A stretch of DNA of 64,000 nucleotides from Ciona savignyi (lineage: Eukaryota; Chordata; Ascidiacea; Phlebobranchia; Cionidae). The DNA is taken from the NCBI GenBank assembly GCA_000149265.1, contig CH001360.1, positions 26,851 to 90,850 of the forward strand. The letters are read 5' to 3'. The notes beneath the pieces are model-generated. The model did no database searches and was not told where the DNA came from. It saw only the letters and a program-made list of their open reading frames with translations. Below, one piece after another: positions 46,494-59,126 of this stretch (position 1 is the first letter of the stretch; each line of letters starts with the position of its first letter). The translations under genes and the position numbers were made by a program.

Positions 46494-46504
46494 GTTATTA
46501 CTAC

Positions 46505-47080
46505 GCGTTATTATCCGTTAAACGACTGACAACAATTTTCAATTGACCTAGTATTATTTCCAGGCTGCATTTTGTTATTTTACTTCCCATTTTACTTAGA
46601 ATCGCTACTTTAGTAAAATGCGGCTTGATTGTCATGTTTAAAGTTAATATTGAGGTCACCTTTATCCATAAAAAGTGTATGTAAAATAGAGTATGCTAAT
46701 TTTGTAGTAAACGTAATCGAAATATAGCATATGTTACCAAAGTATATGCCAACATACTTCGTTTGAACGCTTCCTTTCGAATTCTGCGAAAAGCGGAAAA
46801 AACAAAGCGCCAAACACATTTGAATTTTGCAGGTTTAAAGGGGTATTAGCGCGATCATCACTGCCTATTTTCCCGCTCGTTTTTGATTCAAAGATACGCG
46901 CGCAAAAAAGAGAGATGGAAAAGGAAAAAGGTAATTTGTGACATCACATCAATCGCTCCTCGTGAGATAATAAAAGAATCCAAGAATGAGGATATCCGCT
47001 GCTCGTTGTGTTGTTTTTCAGTTAACCGTAGCATATTATCTCGTATTTGCGCGACATTTTTGACTCTCGTGTGACGTAGA
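46505..47080. other. Unassigned DNA
   Basis: AT-rich with no exon or repeat I can name. Confidence 0.4.
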
Positions 47081-47081
47081 G

Positions 47082-47585
47082 GATAGTATATTCATGTTTA
47101 TCCCCATGAATGGGAAAACCAAGGGGGTTAAAACACGGGCAATCGTCAGATCACCTCGCGTTCACCGTCGGGTTACCAGAGCTATTGCAGTTTGTTGTGT
47201 ATAATTCTCACGTTCCTTCAATTTAGTAGAACCTATTGTTCCGCTGGGTTCAGGCAATTATCGTTAAGTGCCTTATAGTTTCGAACCTGCAACTTTTCGA
47301 CTGAAAGGCGTCGCACTAACCCACCAGACTAATCTGTTATAAGATAGGATATTCATGTTTATCCCAATGAATGGAAAAACGCAAAGGGCCGTTAACACAC
47401 AGGTAATCGTCGTTGTGTATGATTAAACGTTCCTTCAATTTAGTAGAACCTATCAGTCCACTAAATTCAAGCAATATCCGCTAAGTGCCTTACCCAAGGA
47501 CACAACCATTAACAAGCGACCAGTTTCGATGTCGTACCCTTTCGCTGAAAGACAACGCACTAACCCACCCAGCTAATCGTTCGGA
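47082..47585 (-). mobile_element. Two SINE-B copies back to back
   Basis: Reverse copies at about 47082-47338 and 47341-47585. Each runs from GGATA-TATTCATGTTTATCC to the head near ACCCACC; the first has lost part of the CTAGCTAGCGACC segment. Confidence 0.88.
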
Positions 47586-48143
47586 CTAAACTTAACTCTA
47601 AGTCCGTTTTCTGCCATAAAACACTCAGTTTAGTTTTTCACCACTTGGATTTAAAAATAGTTATGTAGCACAGTTGCGAACATATTATATATTATCATAG
47701 TATTAAGTTATATTCAATTCATTTTATTGTTGAACTTGAAAGTAGTGATATATGCACACATAAAAAGGCAGTGATCCAATATACTATGAACGTTTCTCGA
47801 ACTTAAAGTCCAGGACGAGCCGACAAAATCCAATGGTTCACTATCATTTGCCTTCTGCTCTGGCAAACGTTATATATAAGCACATGGAAACACAAGACTA
47901 AGCACACGGCGACCTTTTTTAATGATACAGTACTGTCTGTTAATTTATACTTGCTTTCGGTCGTTTAAATTTTTCATGTACTTTTGCACTATACCAACAT
48001 TGAGCTCAACCCAATTGTCAACTGGATAAAAGGCGGTGTTCTTACTAGCGACACCACGCGATGGAAAACTTTACCATTGCGCTCTCACACCCCTTGTGAC
48101 TTTATTTCGTTGTCTAAATAAAAGTCGTGTTAACTCGTCAACG

Positions 48144-48373
48144 ACTGCCAAATGATCAACGGGACCGATTCATATAACCATTCTGCATAAAAAGAATTTA
48201 GAGACGAGACCATTATTAGTAAAGAAACGTTGCCCGGTTATAAAAGTAGTCGTTTTGTGTTTTGTACGGTTTGGTTGAATGGTTAGCGCGGTTGATTCAT
48301 ATATGGAATCCCACATAAAAATGTCGGGCAGAGTGACAAGCTCACCATGAGTTCGAAACTCACATCGGTAAGA
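48144..48373 (+). mobile_element. Two diverged SINE-A copies
   Basis: GACTGCCAAATGATCAACGG and GGTTTGGTTGAATGGTTAGC mark the heads; GAGTTCGAAACTCACATCGG marks the end of the second. Confidence 0.75.
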
Positions 48374-49545
48374 GTGTTATTAGTGGTTTCTGTGGGAAAT
48401 GAAACAACCTTTATATACCAGTAGAAATAACTCTAAAAACCAAAGGTTTAGTCTTCCTATCATTAAGGTCTGTAACGTTTCTGAAGTAAATTTCTGGTGT
48501 AGAAAAAACGTTGTTTTTGATAAACATACAACTTTCATTTATATATACCTGCCTCGCAAGCGTTGTACTCAAAAAATAAAGTATCCTTCTTATGGTATCT
48601 TATATTTCTCAGGATATTATTAAAACTTTGTTTCTATTTTTAAATCAATAGCATCCTTTTTATTTTTACATTTTGTCTGGTGCCCAAAATATTATTGATC
48701 AATAATAATCAATTCCCGGCATTCCCTGTAATAAAAAGTTTGATCAACCAACCCGCTTTGAGATTTCGCCTGATTTAATTAAATTAAACGAATGATCTAG
48801 AAAGCGTAAGATGCCACGGGGCCAATTAGCTGATGTACCAACAATCGGTGCAATAAAGCTATTGCAAAGTGCTAATTACGACTTAGACATTGCTACAGTT
48901 TTTTTTGTTTAACAGCTTAACTTATTAAATACTTAAGAGTCTTGGTCAAAAAGCAGCAGACACATTAGATGTTTAGTTTTATTCTTTGGTTTAGAAAATA
49001 AATCTCTCGTCAATCGGACAAAGAGCGAGAGCGAGATAGCGAAAAAGAAAACAAAAAAATATTAATATGCAACTCTGTCTATAGCCAGTTTGATAGAAAT
49101 AACTTTCATAAAGCCACAGTCATTATCAATGGAAATTGACTATCAACCTACATATATCGTATATGAATATATTGAACATATTAAAAAGTGATTAAAAAAA
49201 AGATTTTACAAAATCGATATAAACACACTACAAAATGCTAATATGTTAAAAGAGTAAACGAAGGCGCGTACTGTATTGCCCTGTGCATTTATTTCCTTTA
49301 TAGTGACCTGGTTAAACGCGGCCATTTCTTTGTCATGACGCGCCGATTTGACCGCTTATACACGCACATGTACATTTTATGATTCTTCGACAACAAAAGC
49401 AATAAAACAGACTAATGAAAAGCTTACAGGAAACAGCAAAGTAATTAATCCGCAACTGTGTCAAAAATACTGCGCCTCGGTACGATACCTTGAAAGTATG
49501 ATTCGAACTATAAAACAACGTTGAACTGGAAGTATATGACTAAGA

Positions 49546-49805
49546 TCATAGAATAGTGCACGATTGTGAAACCCCGCTTGTGTTAAAGTCAGTTAATCCG
49601 CGTTCTTTCCAAATATGGTTTTCGTTCATGCCCCCGGTATTGCTTGAAGGAGTCGTTCCTGCAGCCGCCGCATTCAAGCAACCCTTTTTGTGTTGTTGTT
49701 ATCGTTTCTGGTCCTTAAAGATCGCTGGTAGGACTTTAATACTGTCCCGCAGTGGTCGCATGTCTTTCGTTTTTCTACTCCAAGCTGTTCGTACACTTTC
49801 GCCAT
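49546..49805 (-). pseudogene. Broken ORF with a CxxC motif, unidentified relic
   Basis: ATG at 49805 encodes MAKVYEQLGVEKRKTCDHCG and continues to a TGA at 49674. The next frame then reads on in coding-like fashion (AAAAGTTPSSNTGGMNENHI and beyond) to a TGA at 49546. A single shift at about 49680 would link the two. It may be a decayed exon or transposon protein with a zinc-binding CxxC; no family is assigned. Confidence 0.3.
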
Positions 49806-51275
49806 ATTTAGTCCGTTCTTGTCTTTTTTTTACATTAACATAAAAAGCTTAATAACAATGCTTTAGGTACTTAGATACCGCTAAAAATAAAGAGCTTAAT
49901 AAAAATTTAGTCAATCAGATAAATTAGTTATAAAATATTTTGGTTACATATAGGCCTACTTGCAGACAATATTATAAGTTCGCCCACTGTTTTAAAATTC
50001 GTCTGTTCTAGATCATATCTTTCTTCTTTAATGCTCTTTCTAGGACTATCTTGGCCTTTATACATCACATGTCTGTTTATTGTTACTATACGTTTCATAT
50101 ACGTAGGCTAAAATAACAATCCGTTGCAAATTATATGATATTTATATCCAGACAGTTTTGCCTGCTCTGCTGTATGCTGCTTACTTTAAGGCAACGACCT
50201 GTCATTTCCTCGTCAATCGTCAATAAACTGAATGGCATGTCGCTGTCAAGCCCTTTAACGACTTTCTAAATTATCGTAAACGTCATCTGGATCACAATAT
50301 GTCGCTGCAATTTGCCTTTGTTTAACGGCATCAATGCGTGCAAAGGTGACATGATGTTGTTCTGTTACGCCATGACACTAAGGTCATTAGCGGATTCTGC
50401 TGACTAACGAACTGAAACAGCCTCTACAGTCAATCAAATAGTAACAAAGCTGCTGACCAGGTAAAACACACATTAAACTACTTTCTGAATTTAAAAGACA
50501 GATGGCTGAAAGCTGGACGGAAATTGTGAAGAACGACGACACACTTTAATCAGAAATGGTCAAGGTTGCCGACGTTTCTCGTTATTTCTCTCTCAAATCT
50601 TTGTGAGGCAACCAATGTTCATGTTACTTGGTATTCGTTATGTTTCGGCTAAGTCTTCTGCGTAGTGGTGTAATTATAGAAGGTTCATACACGCAATTTT
50701 AAAGCCAACATTTAAAAAGTCACGGACATCAATTAAAATGGACACGTTCTTAAATGGAATTAATCGACGTGTACTGTTAACAGAAAATTATTTAGCAAAT
50801 ATTTATAATTAAAGTTATAATATTATTAAAATTGTATGGCATATCAATACTTAGTATAGCATCTGATAATTAATAACGGTTGTTGAGTGCGCCGTTTTTA
50901 TATCTACAGGACACCGAGTAAAAATAACTTTTCGCCCTAAATCAGGGTTTGAAAACCGCTTAGGGCAATATTAATTTTAAATCATTTTTTAAGTAATACT
51001 AAACATTACGCCCAAAAATAATTTAATCTGAATGCAGTAATAAGAATGCATACAAATTTGTACCTTATATATTGAATGATCCAAAGGGTCAAATGTCAAA
51101 CTACATGAAGTAACAATATCATGCTGTGTATAATATTTGAGGTTTTACATGTAATACATAATATAACTCAGGTGCATAGTGGTACGCAATTGTGAATATA
51201 TAGTTTATGGTTCGTTAATTTTTGTAACCTTTTGGTTTCTATGATTTGTCCTTGCAATAACGAGTATAATTTTGC

Positions 51276-51349
51276 GGTAGAAGCTGCATGGCATCGAGGA
51301 ATTCCTAGGAGAGAGTGTTTCATGCGAAACGACAAAAAGAAAAAAGTTT
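51276..51349 (+). repeat. Left terminal inverted repeat of the MULE
   Basis: Starts GGTAGAAGCTGCATGGCATC directly after the target copy TAATTTTGC. It pairs with 60829-60903, with one clear mismatch (GCGAAAC versus GCGGAAC). Confidence 0.93.
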
Positions 51350-51761
51350 CTTTTTGGAGGCTAAATTTAAAATTTTTACAACGCCATCTGCACTTCTGCA
51401 GTGCACCGACAACGTGTTGGTAAGTTGAGCGTAGTTTTATTTAAATAACCCTAATCTTTAGTTAACAGTATTATTTTTACAGAGATGGAAATAAATGAAA
51501 ACATATCTGTACGCGGCAGTAGCTCCATAATTATTGGAGCTGCTGCCGTCCTTAAAAGGGGCCAAATATAAAGTAAGTTTAACATTAGTGTTGTGTTAAG
51601 AGGCTTTTATTTATTTGGCAATTTTTTCTCTTTACAGTAATCAAGTAAAAAAGCCCTGTTCCTGTCTAGAAGGGCATTCAATGAAAAAAAGGTAATTATT
51701 TTTTTGCCAGGAGGGATTTCTTTAAACTTTCTTTTTAATAAATATTACCTTTTAAAGCAGT

Positions 51762-51850
51762 GGTTCCCAACCTTTTTGTCTTGGTGACCATCTTAAAATT
51801 TTTTGCAGATTCCGTGAGCCACACTAATATTCTATCCTTAATGCAAAATT
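51762..51850 (+). mobile_element. hAT-type MITE, left end only
   Basis: CAGTGGTTCCCAACCTTTTT followed by ATTCCGTGAGCCAC-type sequence, like the element at 15857. No matching right terminus was found, so truncated or diverged. Confidence 0.5.
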
Positions 51851-52077
51851 AGAAAGTAGGCAAAAAATGTTTTACTTGCATTTATTAACAAATCAGTGTG
51901 ATAGTTTATGGACCTTGTAGTTCCAAATTGCTGCCATTGCAAGTTTACAGTCATAGTTTATGACTTCACAGTGGACGTATACTGATCTGTTTTAAAGGCA
52001 TTCAATAGGAGTTTTACACATTGCCTTATGCTATTGGTTTGTTTGCGAAGTTCAATGGGACTACCATAATAATTCGT

Positions 52078-52345
52078 CCGGTCCGTTAGTCTAACGGTTA
52101 AGTGTGTCGCCTTTCAATCGAAAGGTTGCAGGTGCGAAACTGGTCACTAGCTAGTTGGTTGTGCCCTTGGGCAAGGCATTTTATGGACATTGCATGAACC
52201 CAGCGGATTAATGAGTTCTACCAAATTGAAGGAACGTGTCTATCATATAACCCGACGATGGGTGCGAGGTGATCTGACGATTGCCAGTGTGTTAACCCCC
52301 TTGGTTTTCCCATTCACGGGGATAAAGATGAATATCCTATCCTAA
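52078..52345 (+). mobile_element. SINE-B, full length, best reference copy
   Basis: tRNA-like head GTTAGTCTAACGGTTAAGTG with GAAAGGTTGCAGGTGCGAAA (B-box-like). Middle GACATTGCATGAACCCAGCG, tail AACCCGACGATGGGTGCGAG, ending AAAGATGAATATCCTATCCT. Inserted in the 3' part of the MULE. Confidence 0.9.
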
Positions 52346-55300
52346 TAAAAAATTCAAGATTTCATTTTTTCAGACAGGGGACAATACCCAAAGGTGCTAT
52401 GTAAGTGCAATATTTCCAAATTGTATTCTTATTTCGGTTTTGTCTTTCAATTATACATTAACATTACAGATGGCTTAACAAAAAAAATGTTTGACTGGAG
52501 AAGGTGGAAGGAAGACCGGGGAGGAAATGAGAGGGAGGCAGGCAGACAAACCAAAAAATTAATATTGTGAATGTGAACGGTGTGGAAAATGCGATCACTA
52601 TTCTTCGGAACTTTGTTACCTTAAAATTATAATAATGAACATGAATGGTTTAAAAAGAGTGTTAAAGAGATTCCAACATGCCCAGGAGGCTCTCTCAATA
52701 TGTCGTTAGAGTTTTTATTACAGAACTCTTCGCCTGTAGCCATATTCATAACTGTTTGTTACTAAATTCTACTTAAGCCCAGTCTGCCAGGTGCTACCAC
52801 ATAGTGGTTGCTTTAGGTGCAATCTTTGTCTCTGGCACAATACAAGTCGCGCCGCTACCACAAGGATAGCATGACAAACACATCACTTTTGGACTTTTAA
52901 AGTGCATGACAAACACATCACTTTTGGACTTTTGATTTTTATCTTTAGTTGAATTTTCAACAACTATACCATCATCTAATTCTGAACCCCTTTCGAATAA
53001 TATCATGCACCTCCAACAATTTAAGTTTAGCAATTGATAAATGTCCTCCGCTCTTACAATTGTATGTAAGGTTTTGAATTAATTTCAAAATCTCACGGCA
53101 TTCATTCCCGAATTTTGTTGCGGATTCGCACTCCTTTTGATCATTACAGAATTCTTCTTGCTTGGTTTCAGTTAAATCAATAGCACAATCAATGTTATTG
53201 TTGTAACTTGTATAAAGACACTCTTTTTGTTGCAGCAGCTCTTTCCCCAATGGGGCATTGGGTGTTAATAGAGAGCAATACTTCACATCAGCAGAAATAA
53301 AAGCGGAATTACAATAGAGCTGTGGCATTTTTTCCCATGACCACATTTCATTGTTTAAAATGGAGCACATATGCTTGCATGGTAAAAGCGATCTTTCCCA
53401 ACTGCGGCATTGACAGTATATATTCCCTCCAGAAGTACATCCCAGTGAAATTTTGTAGTTCACATTACTTTTCGATTCACTGAAAAATGTGAACATTCCA
53501 TCTTCAGATAACATTGATGCATGTCGTGTGGGAATGTGTTTACAAGACTCGAGAGTTGACATCATATGAGTAATAAACCAATTTGGTCTTTCTTTAAGAT
53601 ACGATGGGATAGTGTCAGAAAATTTCTTCACTAGTGAGGACATTCCTAAAATGAGGACATTCCTTTAATATACCTAAAAAAAACATCTTAATTAGAACAT
53701 CTTAGTACAAAATATTACAAGACTGGAATTTTACAAAAGAAAGAACAAACAATTATTCAATATTACCGAGATTGGCGAGCAGGAATATAATCCTCCATTA
53801 ACGAAGATAAGAGCCCAGAGAATGATTTGTTGTTTTTTGACAAAAAACGTTCTTTAAGATCTCGGTTTTGCCTAAAACAAAACTAGGTAATTTGCTATTA
53901 AAACCATCATTCAAACTTGATTTTTTTGCAATTTGATTAAAATTGATACTAAAATATTGCATGTAATAAAAACACAAGTACTGTCAAATTGGTATAAGTT
54001 TACAGTAAGGTGTTGTACTTGGGCAATGCACTTAGCTCTAGCAGATGCAGCAGCAAAACATTATTTACCCTAAGTTTGCATAAGAAAAACAGGATTAGGG
54101 TACCTTTCAACAGCGTTGGTTGTCGTGGACACAGTATATTTAAAGTGGTACTTTTTAAACCCCCAAATCCAACGCTAAAAAAAATAGTTACGTTACAAGA
54201 GCTCACATCAAATTAGTTTAGTTTGTACATTATAAAACAACCAAATGTTAGTTAAAACTTGAAATGGTTAAAAAATAATTACCAATATATGTATTTATAT
54301 TTTATTTTAATGGCTATAATAAATAGGTTTTTATACCTCTTTCACCGGCAACCATATTTTTGAAATATAGTTTTTAAATTTCTGGTTTTGCCACAGCTCT
54401 GACAATTTTAATGACTCCAGCGCAGATTCAAATTCCTTGGTGTCTCTTGCATCAGCAACCATGTTAAGAGCTTCCATACTTTCAGCGCTGTGTTCGGACA
54501 TGCAGTTTTCTCCCTTAGCAATCCACCGTTTCCATGCTTGTTTACGATGAAAATCGCACAAGAGTACCGAACAATCTAAATGATAGACATATTATATTAG
54601 TACTTTTATACGATAACACAAAATTGTTACATTATTATGAAATTTGTTTCCGTAAAAATCCAAACCATAGCATTAAAGTTTTACTGTTTAGCTGTAAAAT
54701 TACTATAAACCGGAGTTACTAGTGTAATATCATCGGTCGCTTTATATTGTAGAATTGTGCAAAGTAAATAAATATCTTTCTAATTTACCACTCACTAGTA
54801 AACACCTCCTCAAATGCATTGATTTCTTCATTATCAAAATCAGTTAAACAAACATGTGGATTAAATTTTGGATTCCAGGAGCGAATCATCTCAAGTGCTT
54901 CTTTGATGCTCTTTTTTGATTCATCTTGAACAATGAACGTGGCCACAACTTGGCAGCCCACATTGGTTTTTACGACCAGGAAAAATAGTGGCAATGCATA
55001 TTTGGAAGTTTTATATGTTGCATCAAGGCAACACCAATAATTGCCATACAGATTTAACAGATGTTTTTGAAATTCAGTTTGGTAGACAAATAGTAATGTC
55101 TGTTCACTATAATCTGTTGGTATTTTAACATCGCCATTTTTGGGGATATTGCTGTTGATAACATCTATATTGTACAGGGTATTTTTTATATGTGGCCTGA
55201 AATAAACGCTATTATCAGCATGCTTCGCTTGGTACTCTTCTACCATATGTTCCCCATTAACTTGGTCCAATTTACTAAAGCGATTTTTTATGTTTTGGTG

Positions 55301-56900
55301 ATTCATTTTGGTATAAATTTCTTTTCGTTCCGGAAAATATCACCGGTTTTCAGTATTTACAGATTTTCCTTCTGGGAACAGTGTGCTATCAGTTTGTACT
55401 TTTAATTTTAATATACGTCGCATTTCGTCGACGTTTTTAATTCCTTCCATAACATAATTGTTAATCAGCTGTGCAATTCGTTTATCCATGGTCTGAGATA
55501 TACCATCTTGCCCTCCCAATACGTGATTAGTGTGGTTTTTCGCATTGGAATAGTTGAGAAATATAAGCACCTTTGCATCAATTACTTCATTCCCGGTATC
55601 AGCTGCAAGTTTTAAATCCAAAATTGCTTTGGTCCTGCTGTTTTTAGTCGAATCAGCTGCAAGCTAAAAATCAAATCAAAATAAATTTTCCTTCGTGTTC
55701 ATGAGTTATCTGCCTGATTACTGATTTGAGTGGGGATGCCTTGCTAAGGATTCACAAGTAAACGGTTAGAGTCTGTTGAACATATTCTTTAATCTCACCT
55801 TGAAATTAGGATAGTACATCCTTTGATGCATTGTTATTCGGGCGTGACAGTCCAACTTTTTAGTAGGTTGATACATGGCACGCATGACAGAAATATCTTC
55901 TGTATGATCATCCTTTTCTTTCTAGTGTAAAAATTTAATATTAGTCTAGCATAGTTGAAACCTCTGGCGGATCTAGAACAAAATAGTAGGAGTTTCGTGA
56001 ACAAAGCAAGCACAACTTTTTGTCCAGAGAGCATTTTTTTGGTAAAAAGGGAAGTTCTGAACCCTGTAAAGACTACTGGGATCTGGCGTTGGTTAAAACA
56101 TAAGTACAGTACCATATTACAATGCAATGATTTATTTAATATAGAAGATTAATTAGGTTATATTACCAACTCTCTTTCGGCTTTTTGTTTCAGTTTAAAA
56201 GCTTTATGTCTATCTGGTCCATGATGACAATGCAGAACTTTTGATCCGCTAAGAGGAGTGTATGGAACATACTCCTTGCAACTTCCATTTGAGAAATGGC
56301 TTGTCAACTCCCAACGTCTAAACTTTTTTGGGAAATCTATAATGTCAAAAGATGTGTAAACTTCTAATTAACGCCTAGAACGAAAAAAAAATATATATAC
56401 CAGTTATGGGCATCATCATATTCAGAGGGGCACAAAATTTAAAAATATTTAAAACCAGTAGTAAATTGGTGGCAGTTTACATGGGAAATTAGTTAAAGCA
56501 TCATCAAAGCGGCAGTCGTCCTTTAAATCCTTAATGAATATAAACTTTTTGTCGTAGGGTACTTACTTCACCTTTATTTTGTTGCATCAATAAAACTAGA
56601 ACAGCTATTTTAAAGAAATTAATTCTATTATAATGTCACCAAATAGAGATTTGGTCGCAATACCTTTATACAAGTTACCTTCTTTTTGAAATTTGGTTGT
56701 CTGAACTGTTACAAATCTGTAGCAGTTTTCAGCTTCAAAAGAAGCAACCCAATGTAGTGCTTCTTCCAAATTATTAAAATGTAAAATTTCTTTAATATTA
56801 TCCTCAGGACCTTTTTCTTAATAGGAAATAAAAAATAAATTTAAACATTTGACATACAAAAAAAACAACTTATGGGTACTATATAGAAAAATGCTACTAC

Positions 56901-56990
56901 AATATGATCTGACGATTTCCCATGTGTTAATTCCCTTGGTTTTCCAATTCACAGGGATAAACATGAATATATTTTCTATCCTATCCTATA
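56901..56990 (+). mobile_element. SINE-B tail fragment beside the LTR insertion
   Basis: ATATGATCTGACGATTTCCC through GATAAACATGAATATATTTT and TATCCTATCCTA, in MULE intron 2. The LTR element inserted just beyond its end. Confidence 0.8.
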
Positions 56991-56996
56991 CACTAT

Positions 56997-57475
56997 TTAG
57001 CACCCCTACTTTTCTTTTATGCTTCTTATCGGGGCAAGCGCATTTGGCCGCTTGTTGCTAAACCAAAAGGTCACTTTAGGCTGTCCTTTCCAGTTTGTAA
57101 AGTCGGTGCTTGTCTTAGTCTGACTCCAGTAACTTACAGCATATAATTCAGACAATAGACTATAGACTCACGGTAATATTTTATTCTGTAAGCTGCATTC
57201 TATTACTTAGAATGCAGCGCATATAACGCGATTGGTGGCAATATTTTGTACGTTTACATACACGGCAATATATAGCAAAGTGGGGAGACATTTCGACGCC
57301 CATTTTAATTGGGATAATCACTGGCGTTTTAAGTACAAAAGGCGGTGTAGTTGTCGTAAATACGACGCAAATGACATGTTAGATATACGTCGTTCACAAA
57401 CGGGTTCTACAAACAGTATACGTGATCATTATACATAAAAATTATATTAGTTCCCGAAAGCATCGATTCACCACA
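56997..57475 (-). repeat. 3' LTR
   Basis: Nearly identical to 59660-60138; differences include GACGCCC versus GATGCCC near 57297 and CGACGCA versus CGATGCA near 57363. Confidence 0.95.
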
Positions 57476-57971
57476 TATCTCCCTTTTTCCAGGCACTTTT
57501 AAACAAAGTATTATGCCTATTCTCGTTGTGGTGAGATTCGATGTTGAGGGAAAATTCTTGATCGCCTTTCACAGCACCACAAAGAATTAATTCGAACCTG
57601 CAAAAACTAATAGACCGTGGTTGGCCAATCAAACGCCAAGCTACACAATTATGCATAACAAACTGGTGCATTGTATGTGAGTGCGTGTATAACTGTTGTG
57701 TATTTTTAATCGAAATTGTGCCATCTCACAATTAAGGCAGCAACGCCCGCGAATTGTATCACATGACCCCATGAGGCCATACTTTCGCCAACCAAAGCAA
57801 TTAAAATTAGTAGCACATATCTTCGCTGATTAGCGGAAAAATAAAATATAAACAAATAGCCTCGCAGTGCGATAGGGCAACAAAATATAGACATCAAGGT
57901 GGCGAAAGGTAATAACGACCAATATTAGACATGTTAATAGTCAGTGACACATAACGCAGCGCTCTTACCAA

Positions 57972-59126
57972 CTATGAAACTACGGCAATACGTTCGATCA
58001 AACTTGGCACCGTATAGGTTCTATACACAGACCGTGTAACTCGACGTGGAATTGGCGGTGGCGTCGTTGCCTGTTGTGGAACAGGTGGAGGATACGCCAC
58101 GCGTGGGGGAATGGGTGGTGCTACAGGCGATTCGTTTTGGGCAGTACGATCTCTTATATTATTATGCTTAAATTGCACCGACGCTTTGCAAACTGGAAGA
58201 ACAGCCGTAGCTAATTTATTAACCTCTGCAGCGTTTGTACAAACGGACTTAACTATAGGAAACGACTCCGGACAATTCGACGCACTTATACGGCAAGTCT
58301 CACCATTTTCTACATAAGGAACAACCCTGGAGAGCGAAGGACGAAAACTGGCGTTATAATTGCGGGCACATATTCCATATACAAAAGCTAGGTTGCGCTT
58401 GGTTTGGAAACGTATGTCAGACACACGTTTATAAGTAGGGACTTTAACAAGACGACAATTTCGCGCATCTACTTTAAAACCAAAATACTGCAAGAAATCC
58501 CTACCAATTACAGGATGCAGTACATTTCCAACGCGAAAACTCCAACGAAATTTACCGACGCCATTAAAACTTATAAAAACAGTTTCTTTACCAGACACTT
58601 TGATATTAGTGTCATTCAACGTAGATGGACAATTTCCGGAGTTATATAATGACTTTACATTATCCATTGGAGGTAGAACAGAACATTCCTCACTTTTATC
58701 CTCAAAATAGCGCGTACCAGTCTTATAGTCCGCAACAAAAAAGAACGATCCAGGAGGAGCGGATTTCGACAATCGTTTCGAAAACGGTCTATTAAAGCGT
58801 TTACGCTTACGATTGTTTACCTTTCGGACTTTTCGACGACCATTTATGCCAGAGTGGCAACGAAAGCGTGACTTAAACGGCGCGTCAACTTTAACCTCAC
58901 AAGACAGACGAAAATTAGACATATACGCGCCTGATTTACTGCTTAGTCGGTTGCTGTATGGACGTATAGGGTCATATGACAAAATATCGCAAGCGCCACT
59001 AACCATTTTCGGAGACGGTGTTCGTGCACTTGTGAATGATGTCGGTTTGTTCTTTCTGTCTGCAAACCTGTAAAATGAGACACCGCTATTATGCATCATT
59101 GTAGTATCCAAGTATTTAATAACCAA
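57972..59126 (-). CDS. LTR-element protein with retropepsin-like domain, altered active site
   Basis: A 384-codon frame runs from 59126 (opened by TTG; first ATG 27 nt later) to 57972. The N-terminal half is very basic (KVRKVNNRKRKRFNRPFSKR), suited to nucleic acid binding. A retropepsin-like domain follows: FFVADYKTGTRYFEDKSEEC, SVLPP, then a VIGRDFLQYFGFKVDA block like the hydrophobic-Gly-Arg-Asp motif after the active site. The usual DTG triad reads DKS here, so proteolysis is doubtful. The C terminus is Pro-rich (PPIPPR, PPPVPQQ, PPPIPRR). A CCTAG acceptor-like site directly precedes the frame. No reverse transcriptase, RNase H or integrase is present. Confidence 0.8.
   Translation of the reverse strand: MVIKYLDTTMMHNSGVSFYRFADRKNKPTSFTSARTPSPKMVSGACDILSYDPIRPYSNRLSSKSGAYMSNFRLSCEVKVDAPFKSRFRCHSGINGRRKVRKVNNRKRKRFNRPFSKRLSKSAPPGSFFFVADYKTGTRYFEDKSEECSVLPPMDNVKSLYNSGNCPSTLNDTNIKVSGKETVFISFNGVGKFRWSFRVGNVLHPVIGRDFLQYFGFKVDARNCRLVKVPTYKRVSDIRFQTKRNLAFVYGICARNYNASFRPSLSRVVPYVENGETCRISASNCPESFPIVKSVCTNAAEVNKLATAVLPVCKASVQFKHNNIRDRTAQNESPVAPPIPPRVAYPPPVPQQATTPPPIPRRVTRSVYRTYTVPSLIERIAVVS

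Larger units (their letters stand above)
47590..51266. other. Mostly unassigned intergenic DNA
   Basis: Two diverged SINE-A copies (48144-48243 and 48268-48373) and a broken ORF relic at 49546-49805. Otherwise nothing recognised. Confidence 0.5.

Noticed and set aside
57232-57438. 68-codon ORF present twice (also at 59895-60101)
   Set aside because: Lies in the LTRs, so duplicated by definition, and is on the strand opposite to the element; no sign of coding use.
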